A DNA stretch of 64,000 nucleotides from SLSG01 sp964477035 (GCA_964477035.1 CAYZCW010000003.1:324695-388694), one strand, 5' to 3'. Positions 17,001 through 26,847 are shown, counted from the first letter of the stretch. The notes: generated from the letters alone by a model not told the origin. Made by a program: numbers and translations.

Positions 17001-17729
17001 ATGACACGACTCAGCGTCAACATCAACAAAATCGCCACCCTGCGCAATGCCCGCGGAGGCAATGTGCCCGATGTGGTGAAGGCCGCCATCGACTGCGAAC
17101 GCTTCGGGGCCCAGGGCATCACGGTCCATCCCCGGCCCGATGAACGCCACATCCGCTACCAGGACGTGCTGGACCTCAAGCCGGTGGTCACCACCGAGTT
17201 CAATATCGAAGGCTACCCCAACCGCAAGTTCATGGACCTGGTCCTCCGGATTTGTCCGGCCCAGGTGACCCTGGTCCCGGACCCGCCCAACGCCCTCACC
17301 TCCAATGCCGGCTGGGATACCATCAAGCACGCCTCCTTCCTGAAAGACGTGGTGGCGGAGTTTCACGGGGCCGGCATCCGCACCTCCCTGTTCATCGAAA
17401 CGGAGCCGGAGCTCATTTTCAAGGCGGCCGAAACCGGCACCGACCGGGTGGAGCTTTACACAGAACCCTACGCTGCCGGATACCCGGCCGACCGGGAAGC
17501 GGCGGTGGCCCCCTTCGTCAGGGCGGCAGAGGCGGCGCATGAAGCTGGCCTGGGGCTGAATGCCGGGCACGACCTCAGCCTGGAAAACCTGAAATTCTTC
17601 GCCCGGCGCATCCCCCACCTGCTGGAAGTCTCCATCGGCCACGCCCTGATCAGCGATGCCCTGTACTTCGGACTGGAAAACACCATCCAGCTGTACCTGC
17701 GCCAGCTCAGGACAGAGGCAACAAAATAA
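17001..17729 (+). CDS. pdxJ: pyridoxine 5'-phosphate synthase
   Basis: Condenses 3-amino-1-hydroxyacetone 1-phosphate with deoxyxylulose 5-phosphate in the DXP-dependent vitamin B6 pathway. The start at ATG 17001 gives TRLSVNINKIATLRNARGG, the standard N-terminus. ITVHPRPDERHIRYQDV, EFNIEGYP, VTLVPDPPNALTSNAGWD, RTSLFIETEP, ELYTEPYA, GLNAGHDLSLEN and EVSIGHALISDAL are all PdxJ blocks. At 242 residues the length is usual. Confidence 0.97.
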   Translation: MTRLSVNINKIATLRNARGGNVPDVVKAAIDCERFGAQGITVHPRPDERHIRYQDVLDLKPVVTTEFNIEGYPNRKFMDLVLRICPAQVTLVPDPPNALTSNAGWDTIKHASFLKDVVAEFHGAGIRTSLFIETEPELIFKAAETGTDRVELYTEPYAAGYPADREAAVAPFVRAAEAAHEAGLGLNAGHDLSLENLKFFARRIPHLLEVSIGHALISDALYFGLENTIQLYLRQLRTEATK

Positions 17730-17770
17730 CCGCCTGGGTTGTTAAGGGATAAATAACCCTATCCGGATCC

Positions 17771-18466
17771 ATGTCCCTGACCACCAAGCAGCGCGAACAG
17801 GCTGAAGGCCTGTATCTCATCCTGGGAGGCCTGTTCATCACCTCCCTGGTTACCAGCAACCTGATTTTTCAGAAATTTTTTACCTGGAGTCCCTTCGGGC
17901 TGTATACCTTCGAGCTCAGCGTCGGCATCATCGCCTATCCGTTCACCTTCCTGGTCACCGACGTCATCTCGGAAGTGTACGGGCGCCGCCGTGCCAACCG
18001 GGTGGTGCTGGCCGGGGTGTTCGCCAGCGCCTTCGCCCTGGGCATCGTCATTGTGTCGTCGGCCGCCCCGGCAACCGAATGGTCACCCCTCTCCAACCAG
18101 GAGTTCAGCAAGGCCTTCAGCTATACCTACATTGCTGTCAGCGCCTCCCTGGCCGCCTACCTCATCGCCCAGTTCCTCGACGTGCAGGTGTTCCACTTCT
18201 GGAAGCGCGTCACCAACGGAAGGCACCTGTGGCTGCGCAACAACTTCTCGACATTCACCAGCCAGTTTATCGATACCTTTGTCATCATCTCGCTCCTCTG
18301 CCTGTTCGGGGTCATCCCCTGGGAGTACTGGACCGGGCTGGTGATCAATGGATTTTTATTCAAAGTGCTGTTCGCCCTGTTCGACACGCCCCTGGCCTAC
18401 CTGATGGTTTACGGCCTGCGCAGGCACTTCGGCCTGAAAGGCGTGGGCGCGGAGCTGGCGTTCTGA
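17771..18466 (+). CDS. queuosine precursor transporter (YhhQ/DUF165 family)
   Basis: Membrane protein of 231 residues with about six helices that imports 7-deazaguanine queuosine precursors (preQ0/preQ1 or queuine) in characterised relatives. Family blocks are LVTSNLIFQKF, VTDVISEVYGRRRAN, AQFLDVQVFHFWKR and LWLRNNFSTFTSQFIDT. It begins 41 bases after pdxJ. No preQ1 riboswitch-like structure was recognised in that short gap. Confidence 0.93.
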   Translation: MSLTTKQREQAEGLYLILGGLFITSLVTSNLIFQKFFTWSPFGLYTFELSVGIIAYPFTFLVTDVISEVYGRRRANRVVLAGVFASAFALGIVIVSSAAPATEWSPLSNQEFSKAFSYTYIAVSASLAAYLIAQFLDVQVFHFWKRVTNGRHLWLRNNFSTFTSQFIDTFVIISLLCLFGVIPWEYWTGLVINGFLFKVLFALFDTPLAYLMVYGLRRHFGLKGVGAELAF

Positions 18467-18480
18467 GTGAGGGCACAAGC

Positions 18481-18570
18481 AGCAGGCGAAGCCCCGTCCG
18501 GGTGAGCGCATTTGAATCCCGAAGGGGATTCGCAGAGAGAAAACGGACCGGGGCGGGCCGGGAGCCCGGC
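18481..18570 (+). repeat. dispersed palindromic repeat (single copy)
   Basis: One unit of the family arrayed near 38.2-38.6 kb. The shared core is GGCGAAgCCCcGTCCGGgTGAGCGCATTTGAATCCC. It carries the hairpin GAATCCC (18514-18520), loop GAAG, GGGATTC (18525-18531), then CGCAG and a GAGAAAACGGA tail. It lies in the 145-base space before the next gene. Function unknown. Confidence 0.8.
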
Positions 18571-18611
18571 ACAGCGCAAAGCCGGAAAGAAACAGACCAA
18601 AAAAGCGAAAC

Positions 18612-19421
18612 ATGGAACTGTATTTCAGAAGGTACGGCAAAGAAGGCGATCCGCCCCTGGTCATCCTGCACGGACTGTTCGGCCTGTCGGACAACTGGGA
18701 CACCCTGGCCCGGCGGTACGCAGAGGAAGGGATGGACGTGATCGTCCCCGATCAGCGGAATCACGGCCGTTCGGGACATAGCCCGGTGCATACCTATGAG
18801 GCCATGACCGACGACCTGCTGGAGCTGCTCGACCGGCTGGCCCTGGAGGCAACCACCCTGCTGGGCCATTCGATGGGGGGCAAGACCGCGATGCAGTTCG
18901 CTTTCGACCATCCCGAACGCGTCGACCGCCTCATCGTGGCCGACATCGCCCCGTCGGCCTCCGGCACGAACACCCGGCACCAGCAGCTGATCGACATCAT
19001 GACCAAGCTGCCCCTGGAGGATTTCAGCAGCCGCAGCGAAGCCGACGAGGCCCTTGCCGGCAGGATCCCCGCGCGCCGCGTGCGGCAGTTCCTGACCAAG
19101 AACATTTACTGGAAGGACAAGTCCAGCCTGGGCTGGCGCATCAACCTGGACGTGCTCCGCGACAGCCTGGACGAGGTGTTTCGCGGGGTCGGCGGACCCG
19201 GTACTTTCGACAAACCCGTCCTGTTCCTGCGGGGAGGACAGTCCGACTATGTGCCCGACAGCGCCATCCCCTCCATCAAAAAGCTGTTTCCCCGGGCCCG
19301 CCTGGAAACCGTCAGCGGGGGCACCCACTGGCTGCATGCCGACAACCCGGAGGATTTCTTTTCCCTGTCGATGGACTTCCTGTCCGACGAAAAAAAATCT
19401 TTACATTTACCGGGTCAATAA
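18612..19421 (+). CDS. alpha/beta hydrolase (YbfF-like esterase)
   Basis: Cytoplasmic alpha/beta-hydrolase of 269 residues. It shows LVILHGLFGLSDNW (oxyanion hole), VIVPDQRNHGRS, the nucleophile elbow GHSMGG with Ser87 and IVADIAPSA. The catalytic His is probably in SGGTHWLHADNP near residue 240. Together these match the YbfF/ABHD11 acyl-CoA-esterase-like group. The substrate is unknown. It is followed 30 bases later by an S9 peptidase. Confidence 0.9.
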   Translation: MELYFRRYGKEGDPPLVILHGLFGLSDNWDTLARRYAEEGMDVIVPDQRNHGRSGHSPVHTYEAMTDDLLELLDRLALEATTLLGHSMGGKTAMQFAFDHPERVDRLIVADIAPSASGTNTRHQQLIDIMTKLPLEDFSSRSEADEALAGRIPARRVRQFLTKNIYWKDKSSLGWRINLDVLRDSLDEVFRGVGGPGTFDKPVLFLRGGQSDYVPDSAIPSIKKLFPRARLETVSGGTHWLHADNPEDFFSLSMDFLSDEKKSLHLPGQ

Positions 19422-19451
19422 CCAAGGTTTCACTACAATAATCAAGCATTC

Positions 19452-22382
19452 ATGAAAACAATTTTCCGCTCCGGGGCCCTCGCCCTGGCCGTTATGGCCT
19501 TGTGTCTCAGCGCAGGGCCAGCGCAGTCGCAGGACGCCCCCAAACCCGTCACCTGGCAGGACGTGGCTGCCTGGAAGTCCATTTCTCCCTTTTCGGTGAC
19601 CCTGTCCGACAACGGGCAGTGGCTTGCCTACTGGCACAGCCCCAACAAGGGCAACTCCCAGCTGGTGCTGCAGCATACCAGCGACACCATCCGGAAGACC
19701 TGGGATATCGGGGATGCTTCGGGCAACGCCCGCGCGGCCATCCGGTTCAACGCCGACAGCCGTTACCTGGCATTCACCGAGTTTCCGACCGAGGAGGCCA
19801 AAGAAAAAGCCTCCCGCGACAACCCGCCCCAGAACAAGCTGCGGCTGGTGAAGCTGGACGGCATGGAGGAGACCTCGTTCGAGAATGTCCGCGATTTCTC
19901 CTTTTCCGGAGAAAGCCCTGACTGGCTCGCCGTGCACCTTTCCACCCCGAAACCCGCCACCGGGAAGGACGCCCCCCGGGGCACCGACCTGCTCCTGTAC
20001 AACCTGGCAGAGAAAAGCCAGTTTAACTTCGGGAACGTGGCCTCCTATGCCTTTAACAAAAACGGCAAGTGGCTGGCCTGGGTTATCGATGCCACGGGCA
20101 AGGCCGGAAACGGCGTCTTTCTGCGCAACATGAGCTCCGGGCAGGTGCTGGCACCGGAAAGCGACAAGGCCCGTTACACTTCCCTGAGCTGGAGTGAAGA
20201 AGGGGATGCCCTGGCCGTGCTCAAGGCCATTGAGGACGAAGGGTACGAAGACCCGCTGCACCAGGTGATCGGTTTCCGCAACCTGGACCGCAACCTGGTG
20301 AAAACCACCTTCGACCCGGCAGGCCGCGAAGACTTCCCCGAGGGCATGACGGTGAGCCCCAACCGCCGCCCGGGCTGGTCGGACGACCTGGGCAGCCTGT
20401 TCTTCGGGGTGCATAAGGCAGAGAAAAAAGAAGATCCCAGGGCCGAAAAGGAAGCGGCCGGGGAAAGCAAGGAAGGGGAAGATGGAGAAGGCGAAGACGG
20501 GGAAGGCGAAGGGTCCGGCAAGGGCGCAGACAGCCCGGCCGACACGACCCAAACGGCCGGCAAGACCCCTCCCAAAAACGAAGAGGAGAAGCCCGACCTG
20601 GTCCTCTGGCACTGGCAGGACAGCCGCCTGCAGTCGGTGCAGCAGAACCGGGAGCAGATGGACAAGAACTTCAGCCATGCCTCCGTCTACCACCTGGCGG
20701 ACGATCGCTTCGTGCAGCTGGCCGATGACAACATCCGTGCCGTCATGGTCAACCCCAAAAGCCGGTATGCCATCGGCTACGACACCGGCCCCTACGAGCT
20801 GGACGCCGGCCTCAGCGGGCAGTCGCGCCGCGATGTCTGGGTGATCGACATGCTTTCGGGCGACCGCCACATGCTGCTGGAGGGGCACGTGGCCCGCGGG
20901 GCCATGGACCTTTCGCCCGACGGCACGATGCTGGCCTACTATCAGGAAGGAGACTACCTGGTGCACCATCTGGAAAGCGGGGAGACCTTGAACCTGACCC
21001 GGGAGCTGCCCACCAGCTTCGTCAACAAACTGTCCGACGTGAACGTGGAATACCCGCCCACCCCCTATTTCGGGTGGACCAGCGACTCCCGCTTCCTGCT
21101 GCTGCGCGACAACCAGGACCTGTGGAAGGTGGCCGCCAACGGCCGCAGGGCCGACAACCTGACCGCCGACGGGACCGCTCCCCACCGCATCTACCAGATG
21201 CGTTACTCCCTGGATCCGGAGGAGAAGGGCGTGGACCTCTCCCAGCCCATGTACCTGCGGTTCATCGACGACGATACCAAGGCAACCGGCATCGCCCGGA
21301 TCGACAACGGCCGCCCGGGCCCCAGGGTGCTGCTGCACGGGGACTATGTGTTCGGCCAGCTCGGCAAGGCCCGTCATGCCCAGACCTACCTGTTCACCCG
21401 CGAAAGCGTCACCGAGGCGCCCGACTACCACATCAGCTTCAGCCATGACCTGGGCGGGGCCCGGAAACTGACCGATATGTATCCCGAAGCCGAAGGATTT
21501 GCCCTGTCGCCCGGCTCCCGGCTCCTCTCTTTTGTGTCCGACAAGGGAGACACCCTGCAGGCGGCCCTGTTTTTGCCTGCGGGCTACGAGGAGGGCAAGA
21601 GCTATCCGACGGTGGTCTATATTTATGAAAGGCTGACCCAGGGACTGAACGGGTATGCCCGTCCCTCCTTCCCCGGCGGCGGATTCAACCGCGCCATGTA
21701 TACCAGCAACGGCTATGCCGTGCTGATGCCCGACATCGTTTACCGCCTGAACGACCCCGGCATGTCGGCCGTGTGGTGCGTGCTGCCCGCCGTGGATGCG
21801 GCCATTGCCACCGGCATCGTGGACGGGGAGAATGTGGCCATCCACGGCCACTCCTGGGGCGGCTACCAGACCTCCTTCCTGATCACCCAGACCGACAAGT
21901 TCAAGGCCGCGGTGGCGGGAGCCCCCCTGACCAACATGATTTCCATGTACAGCCTGATCTACTGGAACACCGGCGGGACCAACCAGGCCATCTTCGAGAG
22001 CAGCCAGGGGCGGTTCACCTCCGGCTACTGGGACAACTGGGAGGCTTACAAGCGAAACTCCCCCGTGTATTTTGCCGCACAGGTCAGCACCCCCCTGCTG
22101 CTGATGCACAACGACAAGGACGGGGCGGTCGACTTCACCCAGGGGGTGGAGTATTACAACACCTTGCGCCGCCTCCGCAAGCCCGTGGTGATGCTGCAGT
22201 ACAAGGGCGAAAACCACGGCCTGCGCAAGCTGCCCAACCAGATCGACTATGCCCTGCGCATGATGGAGTTCCTGGACCACCACCTCAAGGGCGCAGAGGC
22301 CCCCGCATGGCTGCAGGAAGGCATCCCGCTGCTCGAGATGGAGAAACACCTGGAACAGCGTCCGGCGGTCCTCAAGCCCTGA
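19452..22382 (+). CDS. S9 family peptidase (prolyl oligopeptidase/DPP-like), secreted
   Basis: Serine peptidase of 976 residues with a signal peptide (MKTIFRSGALALAVMALCLSAGPAQSQ). A beta-propeller region (about 60-650) limits access to the C-terminal alpha/beta-hydrolase domain. The nucleophile is Ser801 in GHSWGGYQT; Asp is likely in MHNDKDGAVDF and His in YKGENHGLRK. An acidic low-complexity insert rich in Glu, Gly and Asp lies at about residues 340-385, inside the propeller. It is probably periplasmic or surface-located. A second S9 enzyme is encoded at 33225-35249. Confidence 0.93.
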   Translation: MKTIFRSGALALAVMALCLSAGPAQSQDAPKPVTWQDVAAWKSISPFSVTLSDNGQWLAYWHSPNKGNSQLVLQHTSDTIRKTWDIGDASGNARAAIRFNADSRYLAFTEFPTEEAKEKASRDNPPQNKLRLVKLDGMEETSFENVRDFSFSGESPDWLAVHLSTPKPATGKDAPRGTDLLLYNLAEKSQFNFGNVASYAFNKNGKWLAWVIDATGKAGNGVFLRNMSSGQVLAPESDKARYTSLSWSEEGDALAVLKAIEDEGYEDPLHQVIGFRNLDRNLVKTTFDPAGREDFPEGMTVSPNRRPGWSDDLGSLFFGVHKAEKKEDPRAEKEAAGESKEGEDGEGEDGEGEGSGKGADSPADTTQTAGKTPPKNEEEKPDLVLWHWQDSRLQSVQQNREQMDKNFSHASVYHLADDRFVQLADDNIRAVMVNPKSRYAIGYDTGPYELDAGLSGQSRRDVWVIDMLSGDRHMLLEGHVARGAMDLSPDGTMLAYYQEGDYLVHHLESGETLNLTRELPTSFVNKLSDVNVEYPPTPYFGWTSDSRFLLLRDNQDLWKVAANGRRADNLTADGTAPHRIYQMRYSLDPEEKGVDLSQPMYLRFIDDDTKATGIARIDNGRPGPRVLLHGDYVFGQLGKARHAQTYLFTRESVTEAPDYHISFSHDLGGARKLTDMYPEAEGFALSPGSRLLSFVSDKGDTLQAALFLPAGYEEGKSYPTVVYIYERLTQGLNGYARPSFPGGGFNRAMYTSNGYAVLMPDIVYRLNDPGMSAVWCVLPAVDAAIATGIVDGENVAIHGHSWGGYQTSFLITQTDKFKAAVAGAPLTNMISMYSLIYWNTGGTNQAIFESSQGRFTSGYWDNWEAYKRNSPVYFAAQVSTPLLLMHNDKDGAVDFTQGVEYYNTLRRLRKPVVMLQYKGENHGLRKLPNQIDYALRMMEFLDHHLKGAEAPAWLQEGIPLLEMEKHLEQRPAVLKP

Positions 22383-22416
22383 GGCATGCCGGCCGGCCCC
22401 CGGGGCCTGAATCCAT

Positions 22417-22449
22417 AAAAAAAAGCTGCCTTAACCGGCAGCTTTTTTA
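22417..22449. terminator. bidirectional terminator between S9 peptidase and tolC
   Basis: Stem AAAAAGCTGCC (22420-22430) and GGCAGCTTTTT (22437-22447) with a 6-base loop. T runs on both strands suit the two convergent genes. Confidence 0.88.
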
Positions 22450-22512
22450 ATAAACCCTTATTGGTGCAACGTTCACACACGCAAATGAACAAACACGAAG
22501 GGTTTAAAGCCT

Positions 22513-23877
22513 TCAGAGCGAGAAGCCCTCTCCCTGGTAGAAGTCCAGGATCTTCTGCTTGAAAATAAAATCGTATTTGGCCTGCAGGGCATCCATCTCC
22601 GAGCGGGCAAGGCGTGCCTTGGATTCATTGTACTCCATGCTGGTGATTGTGCCGAGGTTGAACTGCTGTTCTGCGTGCCGGAAGGCTTCCCGGTAGGCAT
22701 CCTGTGAGCGGATGGTGGCTTCGTAGCGCTGGAGGGCGGCCGAGGCATCGGCATGTGCCTGCTGGATGGTTTTGCCCAGGTTGTTGCGGGTCAGCTCATA
22801 GGTCAGCCGGCTGTTTTCCAGATCGATCCGGGCATTCTGTATGCGGCGCCTGGTCTGCAGGCGGTTGAAAATGGGAATGTTCAGTTCGAGGCCGATACCC
22901 TGGTTCACGTTCTTTTCGATCTGCTCCTTATAAGGCACCTTTTCGTAGATGGGGGTCGACCCCTGCTCGCCAACCTGCCTGCGCGAAGCCCCGGAATATC
23001 CTGAGCCGTAGGAGGCATAAAAACTAAGGCGCGGGCTTTGCTCCCCCCTGGAGATGGCCAGGTGGCGTTCGGCCATGAGGATGCGCTGGCGGGCGGCCTG
23101 CACCGAGGGCTCCAGAACCAGGGCACGGTCGAGCACGGCCGCCTCATCCTGCAGCAGGATATTCTCTTCGACCTGCAGGTCCGGCCGTTGTACGATGAAC
23201 TCATCCGCCGGATCGAGGTCCAGTATATGGACCAGTTCCAGCAAGGCCAGGTCCAGGTTGTTCTTTGCATTCAGCAGGTTCACGCGCTCCTGGGCCGTCT
23301 GGGCCTCGATCTCCAGGTAGGTTCCCCGGGATACGCTGCCCCCCTCCATCATGAGGCGGGTACGCCGGAGCTGTTCCTCCATGACTTCCAGCTGCTGGTT
23401 GTTCACCACCACCAGGTCTTCGAAATACATCACCTGCAGGAATGCCGAGGCAATGGCCAGGACGATGTCGTTTTTCATCTTCTCCGTGTCGTGGCGGAAG
23501 GCCGTATGCTGTTCCAGGTGGTAGCGGATGTTGTTGACATTCTGAAAGCCTGCAAAGAGCATCATCCCGCTGGATGCCGACATCCGCTGGAATGCCACCC
23601 GTTCGGTGGCGAATTCATTGGTAAAAGGGTCGACTGTCCGCCCGTAATTGTACCCCTGGGAAGAGCCTGCGTTGAGGCTCGGGAACAGGTTGGCGTAGCT
23701 CTGCCTGAGGTCATTTCGGGAGCGCTCCTCTGCAAGCTGCTGTTGCTTTATCTGAAGGTTGTGGCTCAGGGCATGGTCGATGCAGCGTTCGAGCGACCAG
23801 GTGTTCTGGGCCAGGGCAAGCGGGGGCAAGCACAATAGCAGGGAGAATATGGACAGGATCCGAATGTGTCTGATCAT
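22513..23877 (-). CDS. TolC-family outer membrane efflux protein
   Basis: Outer-membrane channel component of a tripartite efflux system or type I secretion, 454 residues. The ATG at 23877 begins a signal peptide (MIRHIRILSIFSLLLCLPPLALAQ). Two repeated coiled-coil halves follow (SLERCIDHALSHNLQIKQQQ, later IQQAHADASAALQRYEATI and QFNLGTITSMEYNESKARLARSEMD), as in TolC. It lies downstream of a kinase/regulator pair and has its own sigma-54-like promoter at 23915-23931. The cognate pump may be the HlyD/permease pair at 38.6-41.3 kb (inference). Confidence 0.92.
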   Translation of the reverse strand: MIRHIRILSIFSLLLCLPPLALAQNTWSLERCIDHALSHNLQIKQQQLAEERSRNDLRQSYANLFPSLNAGSSQGYNYGRTVDPFTNEFATERVAFQRMSASSGMMLFAGFQNVNNIRYHLEQHTAFRHDTEKMKNDIVLAIASAFLQVMYFEDLVVVNNQQLEVMEEQLRRTRLMMEGGSVSRGTYLEIEAQTAQERVNLLNAKNNLDLALLELVHILDLDPADEFIVQRPDLQVEENILLQDEAAVLDRALVLEPSVQAARQRILMAERHLAISRGEQSPRLSFYASYGSGYSGASRRQVGEQGSTPIYEKVPYKEQIEKNVNQGIGLELNIPIFNRLQTRRRIQNARIDLENSRLTYELTRNNLGKTIQQAHADASAALQRYEATIRSQDAYREAFRHAEQQFNLGTITSMEYNESKARLARSEMDALQAKYDFIFKQKILDFYQGEGFSL

Positions 23878-23914
23878 GGCTGGCGTGTCTTTTTGACGGG
23901 TTCTCGCCAAAAAC

Positions 23915-23931
23915 AGCCAAAAATGTGCCAG
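23915..23931 (-). promoter_or_regulatory. sigma-54-like promoter for tolC
   Basis: On the minus strand CTGGCACATTTTTGGCT matches the RpoN consensus YTGGCACGRNNNTTGCW at all but three informative positions and keeps the key GG-N10-GC spacing. The start of transcription would be near 23905, about 28 bases before the tolC ATG. An NtrC-family activator is encoded 1.5 kb upstream in the same orientation. Confidence 0.6.
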
Positions 23932-24122
23932 CAGGGCCAACATGCTGACCACATGCTTTTTGCACCAAGAGAACCGGAAGGCGTCACCCGGCAGGTTGTC
24001 CACTTTTAAACAGCGGGCGTACGATAACGAACACCCCGTGGAGGGCCCGTGGGGGAAGACGGGCCTGTCGCTTGCAGGGAAGCGGCGGGACAATGTGGCG
24101 GAGTCCGCAGGCCTGGGCCGGA

Positions 24123-25475
24123 TCAGAACTGCAGGGTAAAGCTGGTCTCCACCCCGGGTTTGGAGCGCACGGAGATGCTCCCCTTGTGGAGGCGCATGAT
24201 CTCGCGCGAAAGGCTGAGGCCGATGCCCGAACCTTCCTTCTTGGAGGTGAAAAACGGCACGAAGATCTTTTCCATATTGTCGGGTTTGATCCCGTACCCG
24301 TTATCGGTCACCGAGATGGTCACCCGGTTGTTTGCTGTGACGGCAGCCTGGATGCGGATTTGAGGGTTGCGGATGTCCTGCACGGCATGGATGGCGTTGA
24401 TCATGAGGTTGATGAGCACCTGTTCGATCAGGTCGGGGTCGGCCGTAAGCATCAGTTCCTCCGGGATGGCAGAACACACACAATCGATCTGGCGTTCATT
24501 GATCTTTGGCAGCAGCAGCCCCTCCACCCTGTCGAACAGCTCCTGAACGGGGAAATAGCGGAAATTCGGCTTGGGAATGCGTGTCAGGTTGCGGTAGATC
24601 TGCACGAAATTCAGGAGGCCCTCGCTGCGGCGTTCAATCGTGTTGAGGGCGCTCTGGGCACTCTCCACATCTTCTTCGTCAATATCGCTTTTCAGCTTGA
24701 CCAGCTCCTGATCGATCAGCAGGTCCTTCACGGTGGAAGAGAGCGACACGATCGGGGTAATGGAGTTCATGATCTCATGGGTGAGCACCCGGATCAGCTT
24801 CTGCCAGGAGTCCATCTCCTTGGCCTCCAGCTCACTGTGAATATTCTGCAGGGACACCAGCACGAAGTCCTCCCCCCGCATGCGGAACTCCGTGGCATGC
24901 ACCGAAAGCTGCAGCAGTTCGTTCTCGTTGAACACCTTGACCAGCTGCCCGTCGCCCGCCTTGACGTGCATCAGCATATCGGTCAGGTTTTTGTCGATTT
25001 TGGCCAGCTCATGGATGTACCGGAGTCCGGACAGGCGGAACATGCGCTTGAAGGCGTTGTTCACCAAATCGACCTTCCCGTCCTTGCGGAACACGATGAT
25101 CGCGATGCTTACATGCTGCACCACCGTCTGCAGGTAGTTGTAATGCTCCTCCTTGGCGGCCCGGGTCTTCTTGAACTCATTGATCACCTCATTGAAGGCC
25201 GTGTTGAGGTCGTCGAAGCTGCGCCCCAGGCCTTTGTCGGAAAAGGACGACACAAAGTCGCTGTGCCGGATCGACTCCAGAAAGACGGTCAGCTTGCGGT
25301 TGGTTCGTTCCACGTAGCGCACCAGGGCGACGATCTGCAGCACGATCAGCACCATCAGGATGCTGGAGCTGATGATGAATTCATTGTGCCGGATGATGGA
25401 GATCAGCAGCACGGCAGACCCCACAATGAGCAGGACCCTTCCGACGATGTTGAGCCGAAAATTCCTAAAGTTCAT
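24123..25475 (-). CDS. membrane sensor histidine kinase (NtrY-like)
   Basis: Sensor of a two-component system, 450 residues from ATG 25475. Two transmembrane helices lie at about residues 10-55. A PAS-like region (about 125-225) follows, then HisKA with the phospho-accepting His in VLTHEIMNSITPI (about 240). The HATPase_c domain has N box LINLMINAIHAVQ, VTDNGYGIKPDN and SGIGLSLSREIM. The start overlaps the end of the regulator gene by 11 bases, so the two are translationally linked. The signal is unknown. Confidence 0.94.
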   Translation of the reverse strand: MNFRNFRLNIVGRVLLIVGSAVLLISIIRHNEFIISSSILMVLIVLQIVALVRYVERTNRKLTVFLESIRHSDFVSSFSDKGLGRSFDDLNTAFNEVINEFKKTRAAKEEHYNYLQTVVQHVSIAIIVFRKDGKVDLVNNAFKRMFRLSGLRYIHELAKIDKNLTDMLMHVKAGDGQLVKVFNENELLQLSVHATEFRMRGEDFVLVSLQNIHSELEAKEMDSWQKLIRVLTHEIMNSITPIVSLSSTVKDLLIDQELVKLKSDIDEEDVESAQSALNTIERRSEGLLNFVQIYRNLTRIPKPNFRYFPVQELFDRVEGLLLPKINERQIDCVCSAIPEELMLTADPDLIEQVLINLMINAIHAVQDIRNPQIRIQAAVTANNRVTISVTDNGYGIKPDNMEKIFVPFFTSKKEGSGIGLSLSREIMRLHKGSISVRSKPGVETSFTLQF

Positions 25476-26847
25476 ACTTCTCGATGCGTCGGTACAGGGA
25501 AGCGCGTGTGATGCCCAGTTCTTTGGCGGCCTTGCTGATGTTCCCCCCATGCTTGTCGATCACCTTGCGGATCAGCATTTTCTCTGTCGCCTCCAGGTTG
25601 TGGTCCGCACCGGAGGGGATTTCCGCATCCGATTTGTTGTCCTGCTGGGAAAGGAAGAAATCGGTGGGATGCAGCACGTTGGAGTCGCTCATGATGACGG
25701 CCCGCTCCACGGCATGCTGCAACTCCCGGATGTTGCCCGGCCAGGGGTGCTTCTCCAGCCGCTTCAGGGTGCTGGGATGCAGCCGCTTGTTGGGCATCTT
25801 GTATTTGCGGGAATAGATCTCCAGGAAATGGTGCACCAGGGGCGGGATGTCGTCCACCCGTTCGCGCAGGGGTGGCAGGTGGATCTCCACCGTGTTGATG
25901 CGATACAGCAGGTCCTGGCGGAACTTGCCGTCGTCCACCATCTGGTACAGCGGCATGTTGGTGGCACAGACCAGGCGCACATCGATCGGGATCTCCTTGA
26001 CCGAGCCCAGGCGTACCACCTTGCGGTTCTGCAGGACGCTCAGCAGCTTGGACTGCAACGGCTGGCTCAGGTTGCCGATCTCGTCCAGGAAGATGGTCCC
26101 CTTGTTGGCAGCCTCGAATCGACCGGGACGGTCCTCCTTGGCATCGGTAAAGGCCCCCTTCTTGTATCCGAACAACTCGCTCTCGAAGAGGCTCTCGCTG
26201 ATCGCCCCCAGGTCCACACTGATAAACACCTCGTCCTTGCGTCCGGAGGCCCGGTGGATGGCCCGTGCGATCACCTCCTTTCCCGTACCGTTCTCGCCCA
26301 GGATCAACACATTGGCGTCGGTCCGGGCGACCTTCTCCACCGTGGCCAGCACCTGCATCATCGCCTTGGAGCGTCCGATCACCTGGCTGTAGGGCTGGTC
26401 GCCCTGTTCGATCAGGAACTTCTGCTTGGAGCGCAGGTCCTGCAGCTCCACCTTGGAGCGGTGCACTTCCAGGGTCGTGTTGATGGTGGCCAGCAGCTTC
26501 TTATTGTCCCACGGCTTGAGCAGAAAATTGGTCGCCCCTTCCTTGATCCCCTGCACCGCCAGTTCGATGTCGCCGTAGGCGGTGATCAGCACCACGGCAA
26601 TGGTCGGATCGGTCTCCAGGATCTTGTTCAGCCAGTAGAACCCCTCCTTGCCGCTGGTGGCATCGCGCGAGAAGTTCATGTCCAGCAGGACCAGGTCATA
26701 ATTGTCGTTCTTAAGCAGCAGGGGGATGTTGTTGGGGTTCTTGTCGGTGTGTACCGTCTTGATATGCTGTTTCAGGAACAGCCTGGCCGCCAGCAACACA
26801 TCCTCGTCGTCATCGATGATCAGAAGTTTTGAATCCAGTTTACTCAT
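25465..26847 (-). CDS. sigma-54-dependent response regulator (NtrC family)
   Basis: Transcriptional activator of 460 residues. The receiver domain (1-125) has IIDDDEDV and the phosphorylation site Asp56 in LVLLDMNF. The AAA+ domain (about 150-385) has Walker A GENGTGKE, the sigma-54 contact loop GAFTDA (variant of GAFTGA), Walker B TIFLDEIG and the arginine-finger region RQDLLYRINTVEI. The C-terminal Fis-type helix-turn-helix contains NISKAAKELGITRASLYRRI. The ATG at 26847 is chosen over upstream codons because MSKLDSKLLIIDDDEDV is a normal receiver start. Likely targets include tolC. Confidence 0.95.
   Translation of the reverse strand: MSKLDSKLLIIDDDEDVLLAARLFLKQHIKTVHTDKNPNNIPLLLKNDNYDLVLLDMNFSRDATSGKEGFYWLNKILETDPTIAVVLITAYGDIELAVQGIKEGATNFLLKPWDNKKLLATINTTLEVHRSKVELQDLRSKQKFLIEQGDQPYSQVIGRSKAMMQVLATVEKVARTDANVLILGENGTGKEVIARAIHRASGRKDEVFISVDLGAISESLFESELFGYKKGAFTDAKEDRPGRFEAANKGTIFLDEIGNLSQPLQSKLLSVLQNRKVVRLGSVKEIPIDVRLVCATNMPLYQMVDDGKFRQDLLYRINTVEIHLPPLRERVDDIPPLVHHFLEIYSRKYKMPNKRLHPSTLKRLEKHPWPGNIRELQHAVERAVIMSDSNVLHPTDFFLSQQDNKSDAEIPSGADHNLEATEKMLIRKVIDKHGGNISKAAKELGITRASLYRRIEKYEL

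Noticed and set aside
17730..17770. preQ1 riboswitch before the queuosine-precursor transporter
   Set aside because: The 41-base gap is too short and shows no pseudoknot-like pattern.
19407..22349. 980-codon open frame on the minus strand opposite the S9 peptidase
   Set aside because: Composition is that of an antisense shadow of a GC-rich gene, with no domain, while the plus strand has a full signal peptide and catalytic triad. The same applies to long shadows at 31274-33346, 33138-35501, 43327-45888, 47255-49702 and 52717-54459.
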